This document shows positions 7,663-18,520 of a DNA stretch of 64,000 bases, in pieces. The notes below the pieces were generated by a model, which saw only the letters and a list, made by a program, of their open reading frames with translations, ran no database searches and was not told where the DNA came from. Numbering within the stretch: position 1 is the first letter of the stretch; every line of letters begins with the position of its first letter. The DNA lies in contig NZ_JASLGR010000031.1 of assembly GCF_030150155.1 (NCBI RefSeq), forward strand, positions 1 through 64,000, in the 5' to 3' direction. This DNA comes from Nocardioides sp. GTDB lineage: Bacteria > Actinomycetota > Actinomycetes > Propionibacteriales > Nocardioidaceae. A program made the translations under genes and the position numbers.

Positions 7663-10469
7663 CACTCGGCCAGCTCCGGCAACCGCGCTGCCAGCTCGGT
7701 CCTCGACCTGATCCCGAGGCGGGCGTACAGCCGCGAGAGTGTCGCCTCGACCGCCGACTCGGAGACCACCAGCCGCTTGGCGACATCGCGGTTGCGCAGC
7801 CCCTGCGCGACCAGCTCGGCGACGCGGCGCTCGGTCGCCGTCAGTGTCCCCTCCGCGGTCCGGGGCCGCCCACCGAGCTGCGCCGCCTCCGCCCGTACGC
7901 CGGCCGACCACCCGCTGCTCCCGAGCGCATCGAACCTCTCCGCCGCCTCCCCCAACAGCGCCTTGGCCTCGCGCAGCCGTCGGGCACGACGTGCGGCGCT
8001 CCCGGCGTGGCTCAGGCAGCGGGCCTGGTCGAAGGCGAAGCCGAGCGCCCCGAACCCGTCGGCGGCCTCACCGAACGCCCCGATCGCGGCATCGACGCCG
8101 CTGCCGCCCGGACCGGTGAGCAGCGCGAGGTGTCCCTCGGCGGCGTGGCGCGCGGCGGCGGCCCACGGGTGATCGTCACCTACCTCAGCCAGCGCCCCGA
8201 CGACCTCCTGCAGACCGGCGACGGCCCCGGTAGCGGCGAGGGCTGCGGCCAGCTCGGCGGCGACCGGGAACGCACCGGGCTCGCCGAAGCCGCCCTCGCG
8301 CAGGTGCGTCCAGACCGAGGAGAGTGCCACGACCGCTCCCGCCGCGGCCCGGTCCCGATCCCCGGGCAGCCCGGCGCCGACCCTGGAGACGACCCCAGAG
8401 CCAGCCCCAGCCCCAGAGCCGACCCCACCCGCCTCCAGCAGCAGGATCACCCCCATCGCCCGCCGTGCCTCGAGCTCCTGCCAGCGCATCCCGACCGCCT
8501 GGGCGCTCGCGATCGCCTCGGCGGCGAGCTCGTGGGCCAGGGCGACCTGCCCGCGTCCGGCGGCGATCTGGGCGCGTAGCCGCCGCATCGCCGGGTCGAC
8601 GTCCTGGACCAGCGACGCCTCGGCGAGCTGGTCGGCCGCCGTCGCCGCCGCCTCCCACCGGCCGGCCCTGACCTCGACCTCGGCGAGCTGGACCAGGGCG
8701 GCGCCGGCCGACTCGCGCTCGCCCTGCTCGTCGGCGGTCCGCAGCATGGTCGTGAACGCGGCCCGGGACGCGGCCAGGTCCCCGCGCCACATCCGCGTGA
8801 TCAGGGCGACCCGCTCGACGCCGTACGCCGCCACCGCAGCAGGCCCCGGGAGGCTCCGTTCACGCTCCAGCAGCGCTGCGACCGGCTCGCCGGCGGCCGC
8901 CCGGGCCCAGGCCCACTCGAAGAGCGCCCGGCGCAGCAGACCGGTGTCCTCCCCGGCCAGACGCACCGCCTCCTGCGCCCACTCGGCCGCGTCCCCGATC
9001 CGCTCGACATGACCGCGGACGGCGAACGCCGCCGACTCGACCAGGACGTGCGCCCGCAGGCAGGGGTCCTCGCCCGCCTCGATCGCGGCCCGGTCCAGGT
9101 GCTCCTGCAGCTGCGGCAGCGGCGCCGGATCGACGTCGACCAGCAGCAGGTAGGCCCGGGCTCGCAACCGTGCTCCGCCCAGCCCCGCGACGTCGCCGAG
9201 CAGCTCCCGCGCCCGCGCCATCTCCCCTGCCTGCTGGAGGCGTTCGGCGAGCGCGACCAGGCGCTCGTCACGCTCGGCGGCGTGCGAGGGGGTCAGCCTC
9301 AGCGCATGCTCGGCCAGCTCGATCGCCGGGCGGCGCCGGCCGTGCACCTCCGCCCGACCCGAGGCCCGCGCCAGGGCGGCTGCCAGTGCCTCGTCGGGGC
9401 CTTGCGCGGCCCGGCCCGCATGCAGCCAGTGCCGGGCGTCGTCGGCGATCGCGTCGGCCAGCGCGGCATGCAGCCGGCGGCGCTCGGCAGCGCCCGAGAG
9501 TTCGACGGCGACCGACCCGACCAGCGGGTGCACGAACCGGACCTCGTCCCCGGCGCGCTCCAGCACCCCGGCGGCGAACGCCTCCTCGACCGCGTCGAGG
9601 CCGACGGCGGCGGCCAGCTCTCCGGAGCGTACGGCGGGACTGAGCGCGACCGCGAGGACCGCGGTCCGGGCCGGAGCCGGCAGGGCCTCGACGGTCGCCC
9701 CCATCAGTCCGGTCACGGTCGCGGCGACCCCGGCCCATCCGTTCCGGACGACGGCGCGGCCCAACTCCAGGGCGTGCAGCGGGTTGCCGGCCGCTGCCGC
9801 GACGACCTCGGCGACCTGGGTCCGACCGAGACCGGTGACGCGCTCGGCGACCAGCCGGCGCGCGGTGTCGGCTCCCAGCGGCGGCAGCCAGAGCGAGAGC
9901 GCGCGGTCGCGCAGTGCCGACTCGGCGGGCTGGGGCCGGTCGGTCCGGCGGGTGTGCAGGAAGGCGATCCGGGGCGTGCCGTGACGGCGTACGGCGAAGG
10001 TCAGGGTCTCGGCCGAGCGGTCGTCGAGCCACTGCACGTCGTCGACCGCGACCAGGGTGGGCGCCTGCTCGGCGAGCGAGCCGAGCAGGGCGGTGAAGGC
10101 TGCCGCCAGGGCCGCGTCGTTCCCGGCGTCCTCCCCGTGCCGGAGCGCGTCGAGGACGTCCCGGTAGGCCGCGGAGAGCCGGGCGGTCTCGGCATCGGCG
10201 ACGCTCCCGAGCAGGTCGGCCAGGGTGACCGCGCCGAGGCCGGTCTCCCCCTCGAACGCCGCCGCCGACAGCACCCGCCAGCCGCCGTGCTCGGCATGGT
10301 GCAGCGCCGAGCGCCACAGCGCCGTCTTGCCGATCCCGGCGGGTCCTTCGAGGGTGGCGATGGTCGGGCTGTGGGCGTCACGTCCGTCGAGGAACGCCGC
10401 GAGGACGGCGCGCTCCTCGGAGCGGCCGAGGAGGTGGGGGCCGCTCGCCGCGGTGGTCATACAGGGCAT
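7662..10469 (-). CDS. LuxR-family ATPase regulator (LAL type)
   Basis: A 935-residue STAND-type transcription factor. The N-terminal AAA/ATPase domain has Walker A GPAGIGKT (residues 42-49) and a Walker B-like TLVAVDDVQWLDD near 140. A long Ala/Leu-rich helical middle (about 300-850) resembles TPR-like sensor repeats. The C-terminal LuxR helix-turn-helix starts at LTATERRVAELVAQG and includes VSESAVEATLSRLYARLGI. LAL proteins sense a small molecule or peptide through the middle region and activate nearby genes. The start is ATG at 10469; a second ATG at 10460 is possible. It lies 31 bases after the secreted-protein gene, so it is probably cotranscribed with it. A Gly/Ser/Ala low-complexity stretch (GVGSGAGAGSGVV) interrupts the sensor region. 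Confidence 0.85.
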   Translation of the reverse strand: MPCMTTAASGPHLLGRSEERAVLAAFLDGRDAHSPTIATLEGPAGIGKTALWRSALHHAEHGGWRVLSAAAFEGETGLGAVTLADLLGSVADAETARLSAAYRDVLDALRHGEDAGNDAALAAAFTALLGSLAEQAPTLVAVDDVQWLDDRSAETLTFAVRRHGTPRIAFLHTRRTDRPQPAESALRDRALSLWLPPLGADTARRLVAERVTGLGRTQVAEVVAAAAGNPLHALELGRAVVRNGWAGVAATVTGLMGATVEALPAPARTAVLAVALSPAVRSGELAAAVGLDAVEEAFAAGVLERAGDEVRFVHPLVGSVAVELSGAAERRRLHAALADAIADDARHWLHAGRAAQGPDEALAAALARASGRAEVHGRRRPAIELAEHALRLTPSHAAERDERLVALAERLQQAGEMARARELLGDVAGLGGARLRARAYLLLVDVDPAPLPQLQEHLDRAAIEAGEDPCLRAHVLVESAAFAVRGHVERIGDAAEWAQEAVRLAGEDTGLLRRALFEWAWARAAAGEPVAALLERERSLPGPAAVAAYGVERVALITRMWRGDLAASRAAFTTMLRTADEQGERESAGAALVQLAEVEVRAGRWEAAATAADQLAEASLVQDVDPAMRRLRAQIAAGRGQVALAHELAAEAIASAQAVGMRWQELEARRAMGVILLLEAGGVGSGAGAGSGVVSRVGAGLPGDRDRAAAGAVVALSSVWTHLREGGFGEPGAFPVAAELAAALAATGAVAGLQEVVGALAEVGDDHPWAAAARHAAEGHLALLTGPGGSGVDAAIGAFGEAADGFGALGFAFDQARCLSHAGSAARRARRLREAKALLGEAAERFDALGSSGWSAGVRAEAAQLGGRPRTAEGTLTATERRVAELVAQGLRNRDVAKRLVVSESAVEATLSRLYARLGIRSRTELAARLPELAE

Positions 10470-10500
10470 GGTGACGCATCACGGCGCTGCTGTCCGTCGT

Positions 10501-12057
10501 TCACCGCACCCGGGTGGTGGCTGCCGACAGCGGCAGCCGCACGGCGCGCGCTCCCGGCACCCGTACGGTGACCCGGACCTGGAGCCGGGCGCCGTCGATC
10601 CGGCGGACCAGCCGACCGGTGAGCCGCAGCGTCGGCCGGGTGCCGACCACCCGATGCCGGGCGAGCCAGGCGGTCGTCAGCCGGACGGTCACGGTGGTGC
10701 TGCCGAGGGTGACCCGCTGCCGGCGCCGGGATGGGTCCAGCACGACGCCCCGATACCGGTGGCCGTGCCAGACCAGGGTGGTGGGGACCGTGCAGGAGGC
10801 GACCCGGAGCCGCTGGCCGCGACGCGGGGTGCCGGCGATCACGGGCCGGGTGCCGCCGCACGCCGCATCCGTGCCGTGGCCGCTTCCGCTGCCCGTGCCG
10901 CCGGTCGACGCGGCCGCGACGGTCACCGCCGCACTGGTCGAGGTGGTCCGCAGCCGGTCGGCCTGCGTCGCGACCTCGCGCACCGTGATCGCCCGACCCA
11001 CGTCGGTCGTCGTCGGGCGGTACGTCGCCGCCGTCGCTCCCCCGATCGGGGTGCCGTCGCGCCGCCACTGGTAGGTCACGCTCACCCCGGAGGCGAGGTC
11101 ACCGGTGGTCGCGGTCAGCACCGCCCCGACCCGCGCCGTGCCGGTGATCCCGGCGCCGAACTCGACCCGCTTCGGCGCGATCATCAGCCCGTACGCCGGG
11201 ATCGGCGCGCCACCGGCATCGGTGATCGTGCCGCCGGCACCGGTGTTGGCGCTGAACGCGACGCTGGTCGACCCGAGCGATCCGCCCCACAGCGCCGAGC
11301 CGCTGGAGGTGCCGTAGGTCAGCGCCCACACCTTCTGGTCGGAGGCATCGCGGTCCACGGCCAGCGCATAGGTCCCGGACGGCAGCGATCCGACGCTGAG
11401 CGCACTGCCGAGCAGCGCACCGTTGGCGGGGCTGATCACCACGACCCCGTGGGTCGACTCCTCGCGCAGGCCGACCAGCAGGCCGGACCTCGGGTCGGCG
11501 GTGATCGCGCGCAGGTAGGGCACGCCGGTGCTCCCCTTCGCGCTCAGGGTCGCGGTGTCGGCGGTGTGCGTGACGGCGTAGAGGGTCATCGCCGGGCTGG
11601 TCAGGTCGTCGCCCTGCGCGACGGCGTACATCAGGCCGCCGGGGGTGACGGCGATGCCCTGGACCAGCGGGTACGGGTTGGGGCCGAAGACCTCCTGGTT
11701 GGCGAACCGCGCGATCCGGGTGAGCTCACCGGTGCTGAGGTCGAGGCTGGCCAGGGTGGACGACGACGCCGAGGCGGTGGTCGCGGTCACGACGACGTAC
11801 GCCGTTCCCGCCGGGGCGTCGTAGGCCGCTGCGGCGATGAACTCGTGGGGCTGGAGCGCTGCCGTCCCGATCGCGGCGAAGCCGCCGTGGATCACGTCGG
11901 TGGCGACGTAGGTGGTGCCGGTCGTGGAGACGACGTACATCGCCTGTCCGTCGGTGAGGTCGTTGCCGCCGCCCGCCACCGCGAGCGGGACAGGGAGCAC
12001 GCACCACAGGGCGGCCACCACGGCCATCACGGGCAGGACGAGCAAGCGACGAACCAT
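10501..12057 (-). CDS. Secreted protein with beta-propeller-like and Ig-like domains
   Basis: A 518-residue exported protein of unknown function. A signal peptide (residues 1-28, LPVPLAVAG) has no lipobox. Residues about 35-280 form short repeated strands with D/G turns (SLDLSTGELTRIARF, ISPANGALLGSAL), as in beta-propeller or SMP-30-like folds. Residues about 300-375 match the Ig-like type seen in actinobacterial surface proteins (VTYQWRRDGTPIGGATAATY). The C-terminal 130 residues are basic and strand-rich, with C405 and C423 likely paired. The ATG at 12057 follows the small peptide gene by 25 bases, with the LuxR-type regulator next. An extracellular sensor or binding protein linked to that regulator is a reasonable guess only. 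Confidence 0.75.
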   Translation of the reverse strand: MVRRLLVLPVMAVVAALWCVLPVPLAVAGGGNDLTDGQAMYVVSTTGTTYVATDVIHGGFAAIGTAALQPHEFIAAAAYDAPAGTAYVVVTATTASASSSTLASLDLSTGELTRIARFANQEVFGPNPYPLVQGIAVTPGGLMYAVAQGDDLTSPAMTLYAVTHTADTATLSAKGSTGVPYLRAITADPRSGLLVGLREESTHGVVVISPANGALLGSALSVGSLPSGTYALAVDRDASDQKVWALTYGTSSGSALWGGSLGSTSVAFSANTGAGGTITDAGGAPIPAYGLMIAPKRVEFGAGITGTARVGAVLTATTGDLASGVSVTYQWRRDGTPIGGATAATYRPTTTDVGRAITVREVATQADRLRTTSTSAAVTVAAASTGGTGSGSGHGTDAACGGTRPVIAGTPRRGQRLRVASCTVPTTLVWHGHRYRGVVLDPSRRRQRVTLGSTTVTVRLTTAWLARHRVVGTRPTLRLTGRLVRRIDGARLQVRVTVRVPGARAVRLPLSAATTRVR

Positions 12058-12082
12058 CGGGATTCCTTCGGGGTGAGGGCGG

Positions 12083-12184
12083 TCAGGACGCGGCGAGCCG
12101 GGTCAGGAACAGGTCAGCCGGGCGCGGCGAGACCGCAACCGTCGCCACCAGGGCGGCCGTCGCCCCTGCCCACCGCTTCACCAC
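12083..12184 (-). CDS. Putative 33-residue hydrophobic peptide
   Basis: This short frame starts at GTG 12184 (or the adjacent GTG 12181) with GGAAGGG 8-14 bases upstream, and ends in TGA at 12085-12083. It would encode a peptide with a basic start (VKRW), a hydrophobic Ala/Val run (AGATAALVATVAVS) and a C-terminal half with PRPADLFLTRLAAS. It lies 25 bases before the secreted-protein gene on the same strand. It resembles a signal peptide without a mature domain, or a small secreted/membrane peptide that could feed the neighbouring LuxR-type sensor. Coding is unproven; the ribosome site and placement are the only support. Confidence 0.4.
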   Translation of the reverse strand: MVKRWAGATAALVATVAVSPRPADLFLTRLAAS

Positions 12185-12194
12185 TGCTGCCCTT

Positions 12195-12209
12195 CCGTCG
12201 ATCCGACGG
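12195..12209. promoter_or_regulatory. 15-base palindrome before the peptide gene
   Basis: CCGTCG-ATC-CGACGG is a perfect inverted repeat with a 3-base centre, directly upstream of the ribosome site of the 33-residue peptide. It could be an operator for the downstream LuxR-type regulator or a leader hairpin. Confidence 0.35.
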
Positions 12210-12254
12210 CGTCAGCATCGCGGTGGAGCAGCCCTCAGGGGAGGGGGTCGGCGG

Positions 12255-12342
12255 TAAGTGTGGGGGTTTCCCCACGCCGACTTCCGGGTTCACCACCGCC
12301 CAGATCCGGGTTCACCACCGCCCAGATCCGGGTTCACCACCC
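12255..12342. repeat. 22-nt tandem repeat array B
   Basis: Four 22-base units at 12255 (degenerate), 12277, 12299 and 12321. The unit at 12277 equals array A unit 3 exactly, and the last two are the CCCAGATCCGGGTTCACCAC variant. As in array A, the leftmost unit is a diverged GGGTTTCCCC form that can fold (GTGGGG/CCCCAC around GTTT), and the array ends one base before the stop codon of a minus-strand gene (12344). The two arrays therefore have the same internal order and the same position relative to a gene. Confidence 0.85.
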
Positions 12343-12343
12343 G

Positions 12344-13216
12344 TCAGTCGGGATGGACCGGCGTGCCGGTCGGTTCGGACCGGGCGCCCTTCGAGGCAGG
12401 GTTCTTCGGCGCCGTCGTGCCCGACTTCGCGCCGGTGCCGGCCTTCGCCGAGGCGGTAGCGGTCGGCGACGGCGTGGTCGTGACCACCGGGGTCGGCTTG
12501 GTCAGCCGGAACTGGATGTCAGAAGGCTCCCCGCCGAGCGCAGCGACCTGGGCGTGGTAGTAGCCGGGCACCGCCCACTGGGTGTGGTCGGAGCAGGTGC
12601 TGTCGGAGCGGCGCGAGTTCCAGTTGACCGTGACCTGGACCGGGGTGTCGCGGCGCAGCGTCAGCGTCTGGGTCGGGATCGCCTTGGGGCACTCGACCGT
12701 CGACCAGATCTGGTCGCTGCCCGACGTGATCTCGACCTGCACGGCCTGGGCGCCGAAGCTCCACAGGCAGGCGGCCGAGACGTTGGTCTTGATGGTCAGG
12801 TTGATCGCGACAGTGCGCGTGGCCTCGGCCTTGTCGATCCCGGCGGAGACGCTGACGTCGTCGTCGGAGCAGCGCCCGGTCGGGGTCGGCAGCGCGGCCG
12901 GGGTCTGCGGCAGCGTGGTCGCAGGACTCGTCGGGGCCGCCGGAGTCACCGTCGCCGAGCCGCTCGGGGTCGTCGTGGCGCCGGCGGAGGCACCAAGGGA
13001 CGCGTCCGGGGCACCGACGTTCTCGGGCACGACCGGAGCCGGCGAGGTCGTGCTCGCAGCGGGCTTCACCGAGGCGTTGTTGTCGCTCCCTCCGCCACCG
13101 AAGAGGCGGGCGACTCCGATGATGAGGAGCAGCAGGACACCGAGAACGGCGGCCCGCCGACGCCAGTACACCGACGCCGGGAGCGGTCCACGTGTGAGCG
13201 ACCGGTCGTACGACAT
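12344..13216 (-). CDS. Membrane-anchored protein with low-complexity linkers
   Basis: A 290-residue protein of unknown function. One membrane helix (residues about 23-40, AAVLGVLLLLIIGVARLF) follows a short basic cytoplasmic start, so it is a type II anchored protein. A Thr/Ser/Pro/Ala linker (about 45-110) leads to an extracellular beta-rich domain (about 112-230) with four cysteines (RCSDD, ACLWSF, VECPK, STCSDH). The tail is Thr/Pro/Lys-rich. ATG at 13216 is preferred; longer frames would run into the mutY promoter. It is divergent from mutY and ends against repeat array B. Confidence 0.7.
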   Translation of the reverse strand: MSYDRSLTRGPLPASVYWRRRAAVLGVLLLLIIGVARLFGGGGSDNNASVKPAASTTSPAPVVPENVGAPDASLGASAGATTTPSGSATVTPAAPTSPATTLPQTPAALPTPTGRCSDDDVSVSAGIDKAEATRTVAINLTIKTNVSAACLWSFGAQAVQVEITSGSDQIWSTVECPKAIPTQTLTLRRDTPVQVTVNWNSRRSDSTCSDHTQWAVPGYYHAQVAALGGEPSDIQFRLTKPTPVVTTTPSPTATASAKAGTGAKSGTTAPKNPASKGARSEPTGTPVHPD

Positions 13217-13298
13217 GGGTCCAACGTTAAAGGTGTGACGCCTGAGTTCCGGGGTGCCACACCGACAGGGCCCGCGAACAGGGACAATCGTGCCTGCC

Positions 13299-14159
13299 AT
13301 GAGCCCACTCCACGACGCCATCCTGCACTGGTACGACGCCCACCAGCGCGATCTGCCCTGGCGGCGACCCGACGCCAGCCCGTGGAGCGTCATGGTGAGC
13401 GAGTTCATGCTGCAACAGACCCCGGTCGTCCGGGTGCTGCCGGTCTGGCAGACCTGGATGGAACGCTGGCCCGAGCCCGCCGACCTGGCCGCCGAGCCGG
13501 TCGGCGAGGCGGTCAGGGCCTGGGGCCGCCTCGGCTACCCCCGCCGCGCCCAGCGTCTGCACGCCGCCGCGACCGCCATCGTCGAGCAGTACGACGGCGA
13601 CGTACCGGCGACCTACGAGGAGCTGCTCGGTCTGCCCGGGATCGGCGACTACACCGCCTCGGCGATCGCCTCCTTCGCCTTCGGCGCCCGCCATGTCGTG
13701 CTCGACACCAACGTCCGCCGGGTCTTCGCCCGCGTGATCAGCGGCACCGAGTTCCCGCCCACCTCCATCACCCGCGCCGAGCGCGACCTCGCCACCGACC
13801 TGCTCCCCGGCCCCGACACCGCGCCGGTGTGGGGCGTGGCCGTGATGGAGCTCGGCGCCCTGATCTGCACGGCCTCCTCCCCCAGCTGCGCCGACTGCCC
13901 GGTGCGGACCCAGTGCGCGTGGGTGGAGGCCGGGAGGCCGGCGTACGACGGACCTGCCCGCAAGGCCCAGGCCTGGGCCGGCACCGATCGGCAGTGCCGC
14001 GGCCGGATCATGGCCGTGCTGCGGGACGCCGACGGCCCGGTCCACCGCACCAGCATCGAGGCGACCTGGGACAAGGTCGAGCAGCGTGAGCGTGCCCTGG
14101 CCGGGCTGCTCGCCGACGGGCTGGTCACCCAGGTCGGACCCGACACCTTCACGCTGTGA
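13299..14159 (+). CDS. mutY: A/G-specific adenine DNA glycosylase MutY
   Basis: A 286-residue base-excision glycosylase that removes adenine paired with 8-oxoguanine. Visible features are the catalytic Glu motif SEFMLQQTPV, the helix-hairpin-helix LPGIGDYTASAI, the catalytic Asp in VLDTNVRRVFAR, and the iron-sulfur ligands C-x6-C-x2-C-x5-C (CTASSPSCADCPVRTQC). It is shorter than E. coli MutY because the C-terminal 8-oxoG recognition domain is reduced, as is common in actinobacteria. The ATG at 13299 starts MSPLHDAILHWYD; the in-frame ATG at 13254 would add an unconserved 15 residues. Confidence 0.93.
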   Translation: MSPLHDAILHWYDAHQRDLPWRRPDASPWSVMVSEFMLQQTPVVRVLPVWQTWMERWPEPADLAAEPVGEAVRAWGRLGYPRRAQRLHAAATAIVEQYDGDVPATYEELLGLPGIGDYTASAIASFAFGARHVVLDTNVRRVFARVISGTEFPPTSITRAERDLATDLLPGPDTAPVWGVAVMELGALICTASSPSCADCPVRTQCAWVEAGRPAYDGPARKAQAWAGTDRQCRGRIMAVLRDADGPVHRTSIEATWDKVEQRERALAGLLADGLVTQVGPDTFTL

Positions 14160-14194
14160 TGTGAGGTTCGGGCTGTGAGCGGACATTCCCCGGT

Positions 14195-14737
14195 GTGAGC
14201 ATCCACAGCAACGAGGTCCGCCTGCGCGGCCTGTTCGACGAGCACAGCGGGCGGCTCTACGCCTATGCGGTGCGACATACCGACCCCGACATCGCCCAGG
14301 ACGTGGTGTCGGAGGTCTTCCTGCTCGCCTGGCGGCGCATCGACGAGGTGCCCGACCACGCCCTGCCCTGGCTGCTGGTCTCGGCGCGCAACATCATCCG
14401 CAACCACCACCGCTCGGTGCTGCGTCGGGCACGCCTCACCCGGACCGCCGCGCAGTTCGCGCCGCTCCCGGTCGCTACCCCGAGCGCCGAGGCGGAGGCC
14501 GTCGAGCGGACCGCCGTCCTCGAGGCCCTGGAGCAGCTCAGCGCCCTCGAACGCGAGGCCCTGCTGCTCACCAGCTGGGACGGCCTGACGGCGCGCGACG
14601 CCGCCCTGGTCGCCGGCTGCTCGACGCGGGCCTTCGAGGTCCGCCTCTCCCGGGCACGGGCGCGGCTCAGCCGCCTGCTCGACGCCCCCGAACCCTCCCC
14701 CAGCCCTCGTGCCACCGTCCGAGAGGAACTCGCATGA
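14195..14737 (+). CDS. ECF-type sigma-70 family sigma factor
   Basis: A 180-residue protein with region 2 (LFDEHSGRLYAYAVRHTDPDIAQDVVSEVF..., the DIAQDVVSEVFLLAWRR core) and region 4 (EALEQLSALEREALLLTSWDGLTARDAALVAGCSTRAFEVRLSRARARL, quoted only by its helices LSALEREA and STRAFEVRLSRAR). Region 3 is missing, as in ECF factors. The start is GTG at 14195. It overlaps the next gene by ATGA, so the two are translationally coupled. The partner is the CU044_5270-type membrane protein, which probably acts as its anti-sigma or sensor. Confidence 0.88.
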   Translation: MSIHSNEVRLRGLFDEHSGRLYAYAVRHTDPDIAQDVVSEVFLLAWRRIDEVPDHALPWLLVSARNIIRNHHRSVLRRARLTRTAAQFAPLPVATPSAEAEAVERTAVLEALEQLSALEREALLLTSWDGLTARDAALVAGCSTRAFEVRLSRARARLSRLLDAPEPSPSPRATVREELA

Positions 14738-15702
14738 ACACCCTCGACCGCCTCGCCCAGCAGCGCCCCACCACCGCCGACCTCGACGCCGCCTGGGCGC
14801 CCGCGGACCGTGCCGACGTGCTCGACACGATCCTGGCCACCCCCGACACCGCCCCGCCGGTCACGTTCCGACCCCGGCGCCGCGTGCTGATCGGGGTCGG
14901 GGTCGTCGCTGCCGCCCTCGCCGTCGGGCTACCGCTCGCGGTGCCCCGGAACGCTCCCGGCGGTGCCACCCCTGCCGCAGCCGCCGAGCTCGCCGTCCTG
15001 GCCCAGGTCGCCAGCAAGGCGCCGTACGACGACATCCGGCCCGGCCAGTTCCTGCATGTGATCGAGCGGACCCACATGGAGCGCAACGTCGACTGGGACC
15101 ACCCCGACCACATCACCGTGGCGACCTCGACGTCGGAGTCCTGGATCGCGACCGACGGGACCCTGTGGCGCAAGGACACGCTGCTGGCCTCGAACGACCG
15201 GACGCCCCCGCTGCCGGCCCCCGACGTGATGCGGTTCCGGGCTGGTGGAGCCTGGCTCAACTACCCCAGCCCGTCCTACCTGGCGGGCCTGCCGACCGAC
15301 CCGGACAGGCTCGACGCCTACCTGCGCCGCCACGTCAGCGGCTCGACCAGCACCGACGAGGCGGTCTTCGTCGCGATCGGGGACTTCCTGCGCGGCGGCT
15401 TCGCGCCCCGCGCCCTGCGGGTGGCCGCCATCGAGGTGCTCCAGCGCAACCCCCACGTCGACCTCGGTACGACGACCACCGACGCCCTGGGCCGGCCGGT
15501 CGCTGAGTTCGTCTTCGTCGACGAGCACGCCCGGCCGGGCACCGTCGCCTCGCTGCGCTTCTCCACCGCGACAGCGGAGATCGTCGAGGAGGTCACGCTG
15601 CAGGACGGCACGCCGGTGAACACCACGACGCAGCAGTCGATGGACGTCGTGGACGCGGTCCCAGCAGCGATCCTGCGGAACGCCAAGCGGGCCGACGACT
15701 GA
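14734..15702 (+). CDS. CU044_5270-like membrane protein, sigma-factor partner
   Basis: A 322-residue protein with a cytoplasmic N-terminus of about 48 residues, one membrane helix (VLIGVGVVAAALAVGLPLAV, about 50-70) and a large extracellular part. The mature region carries a FLHVIERTHMERN-like stretch typical of the CU044_5270 family found next to ECF sigma factors in actinobacteria. A zinc anti-sigma motif (HxxxCxxC) is absent, so sigma binding, if any, uses a different N-terminal region. It overlaps the sigma gene by 4 bases and is followed by a strong terminator. Confidence 0.75.
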   Translation: MNTLDRLAQQRPTTADLDAAWAPADRADVLDTILATPDTAPPVTFRPRRRVLIGVGVVAAALAVGLPLAVPRNAPGGATPAAAAELAVLAQVASKAPYDDIRPGQFLHVIERTHMERNVDWDHPDHITVATSTSESWIATDGTLWRKDTLLASNDRTPPLPAPDVMRFRAGGAWLNYPSPSYLAGLPTDPDRLDAYLRRHVSGSTSTDEAVFVAIGDFLRGGFAPRALRVAAIEVLQRNPHVDLGTTTTDALGRPVAEFVFVDEHARPGTVASLRFSTATAEIVEEVTLQDGTPVNTTTQQSMDVVDAVPAAILRNAKRADD

Positions 15703-15745
15703 TGAGGACGAGCCGTCACGGGTCCTGAACGACCCGGAAACGCAG

Positions 15746-15772
15746 AAGGAGCCCCGCTCAGCGGGGCTCCTT
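15746..15772. terminator. Bidirectional terminator
   Basis: AAGGAGCCCCGC (15746-15757) and GCGGGGCTCCTT (15761-15772) form a perfect 12-bp stem with a 3-base loop, flanked by AAACGC / GCGTTT. It separates the sigma operon (plus) from clpC (minus). Confidence 0.85.
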
Positions 15773-15785
15773 CGCGTTTCGGACC

Positions 15786-18359
<2,574 letters not shown>

Positions 18360-18390
18360 TCGCTCCTCCTTCGACCGGGTCGACACGGCA

Positions 18391-18439
18391 GTGTCACCGG
18401 TGACACAGGGATTAACCCTGTCACCAGCCTACGCGTTCC
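18391..18439 (-). promoter_or_regulatory. SigR/SigH-like promoter of clpC with leader palindrome
   Basis: On the minus strand GGAAC (18439-18435), an 18-base spacer and GTTAAT (18416-18411) fit the thiol-stress sigma consensus GGAAT-N18/19-GTT. Between the -10 and the gene lies a perfect 16-base palindrome GTGTCACCGGTGACAC (18391-18406), and CAGGG-N5-CCCTG (18406-18420) overlaps the -10. Both could be operators. Confidence 0.5.
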
Positions 18440-18460
18440 CGGTTCCGACGAAATCCCATC

Positions 18461-18471
18461 CGCTGTGAGCG
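18461..18471 (-). promoter_or_regulatory. ClgR-like box upstream of clpC
   Basis: CGCTCACAGCG on the minus strand fits the core CGCYNANRGCG reported for ClgR, the actinobacterial activator of clp genes. It sits 22 bases upstream of the SigR-like -35. Confidence 0.5.
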
Positions 18472-18520
18472 AACAGGCCGCGCACCGGCACCCCCGACGG
18501 CCGGCACGGGACAAGAAACG

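Noticed and set aside
12114..12296. 60-codon minus-strand frame starting in repeat array B
   Set aside because: It begins inside a repeat unit, has no ribosome site and low-complexity composition; the shorter GTG frame at 12184-12083 in another phase is better supported.
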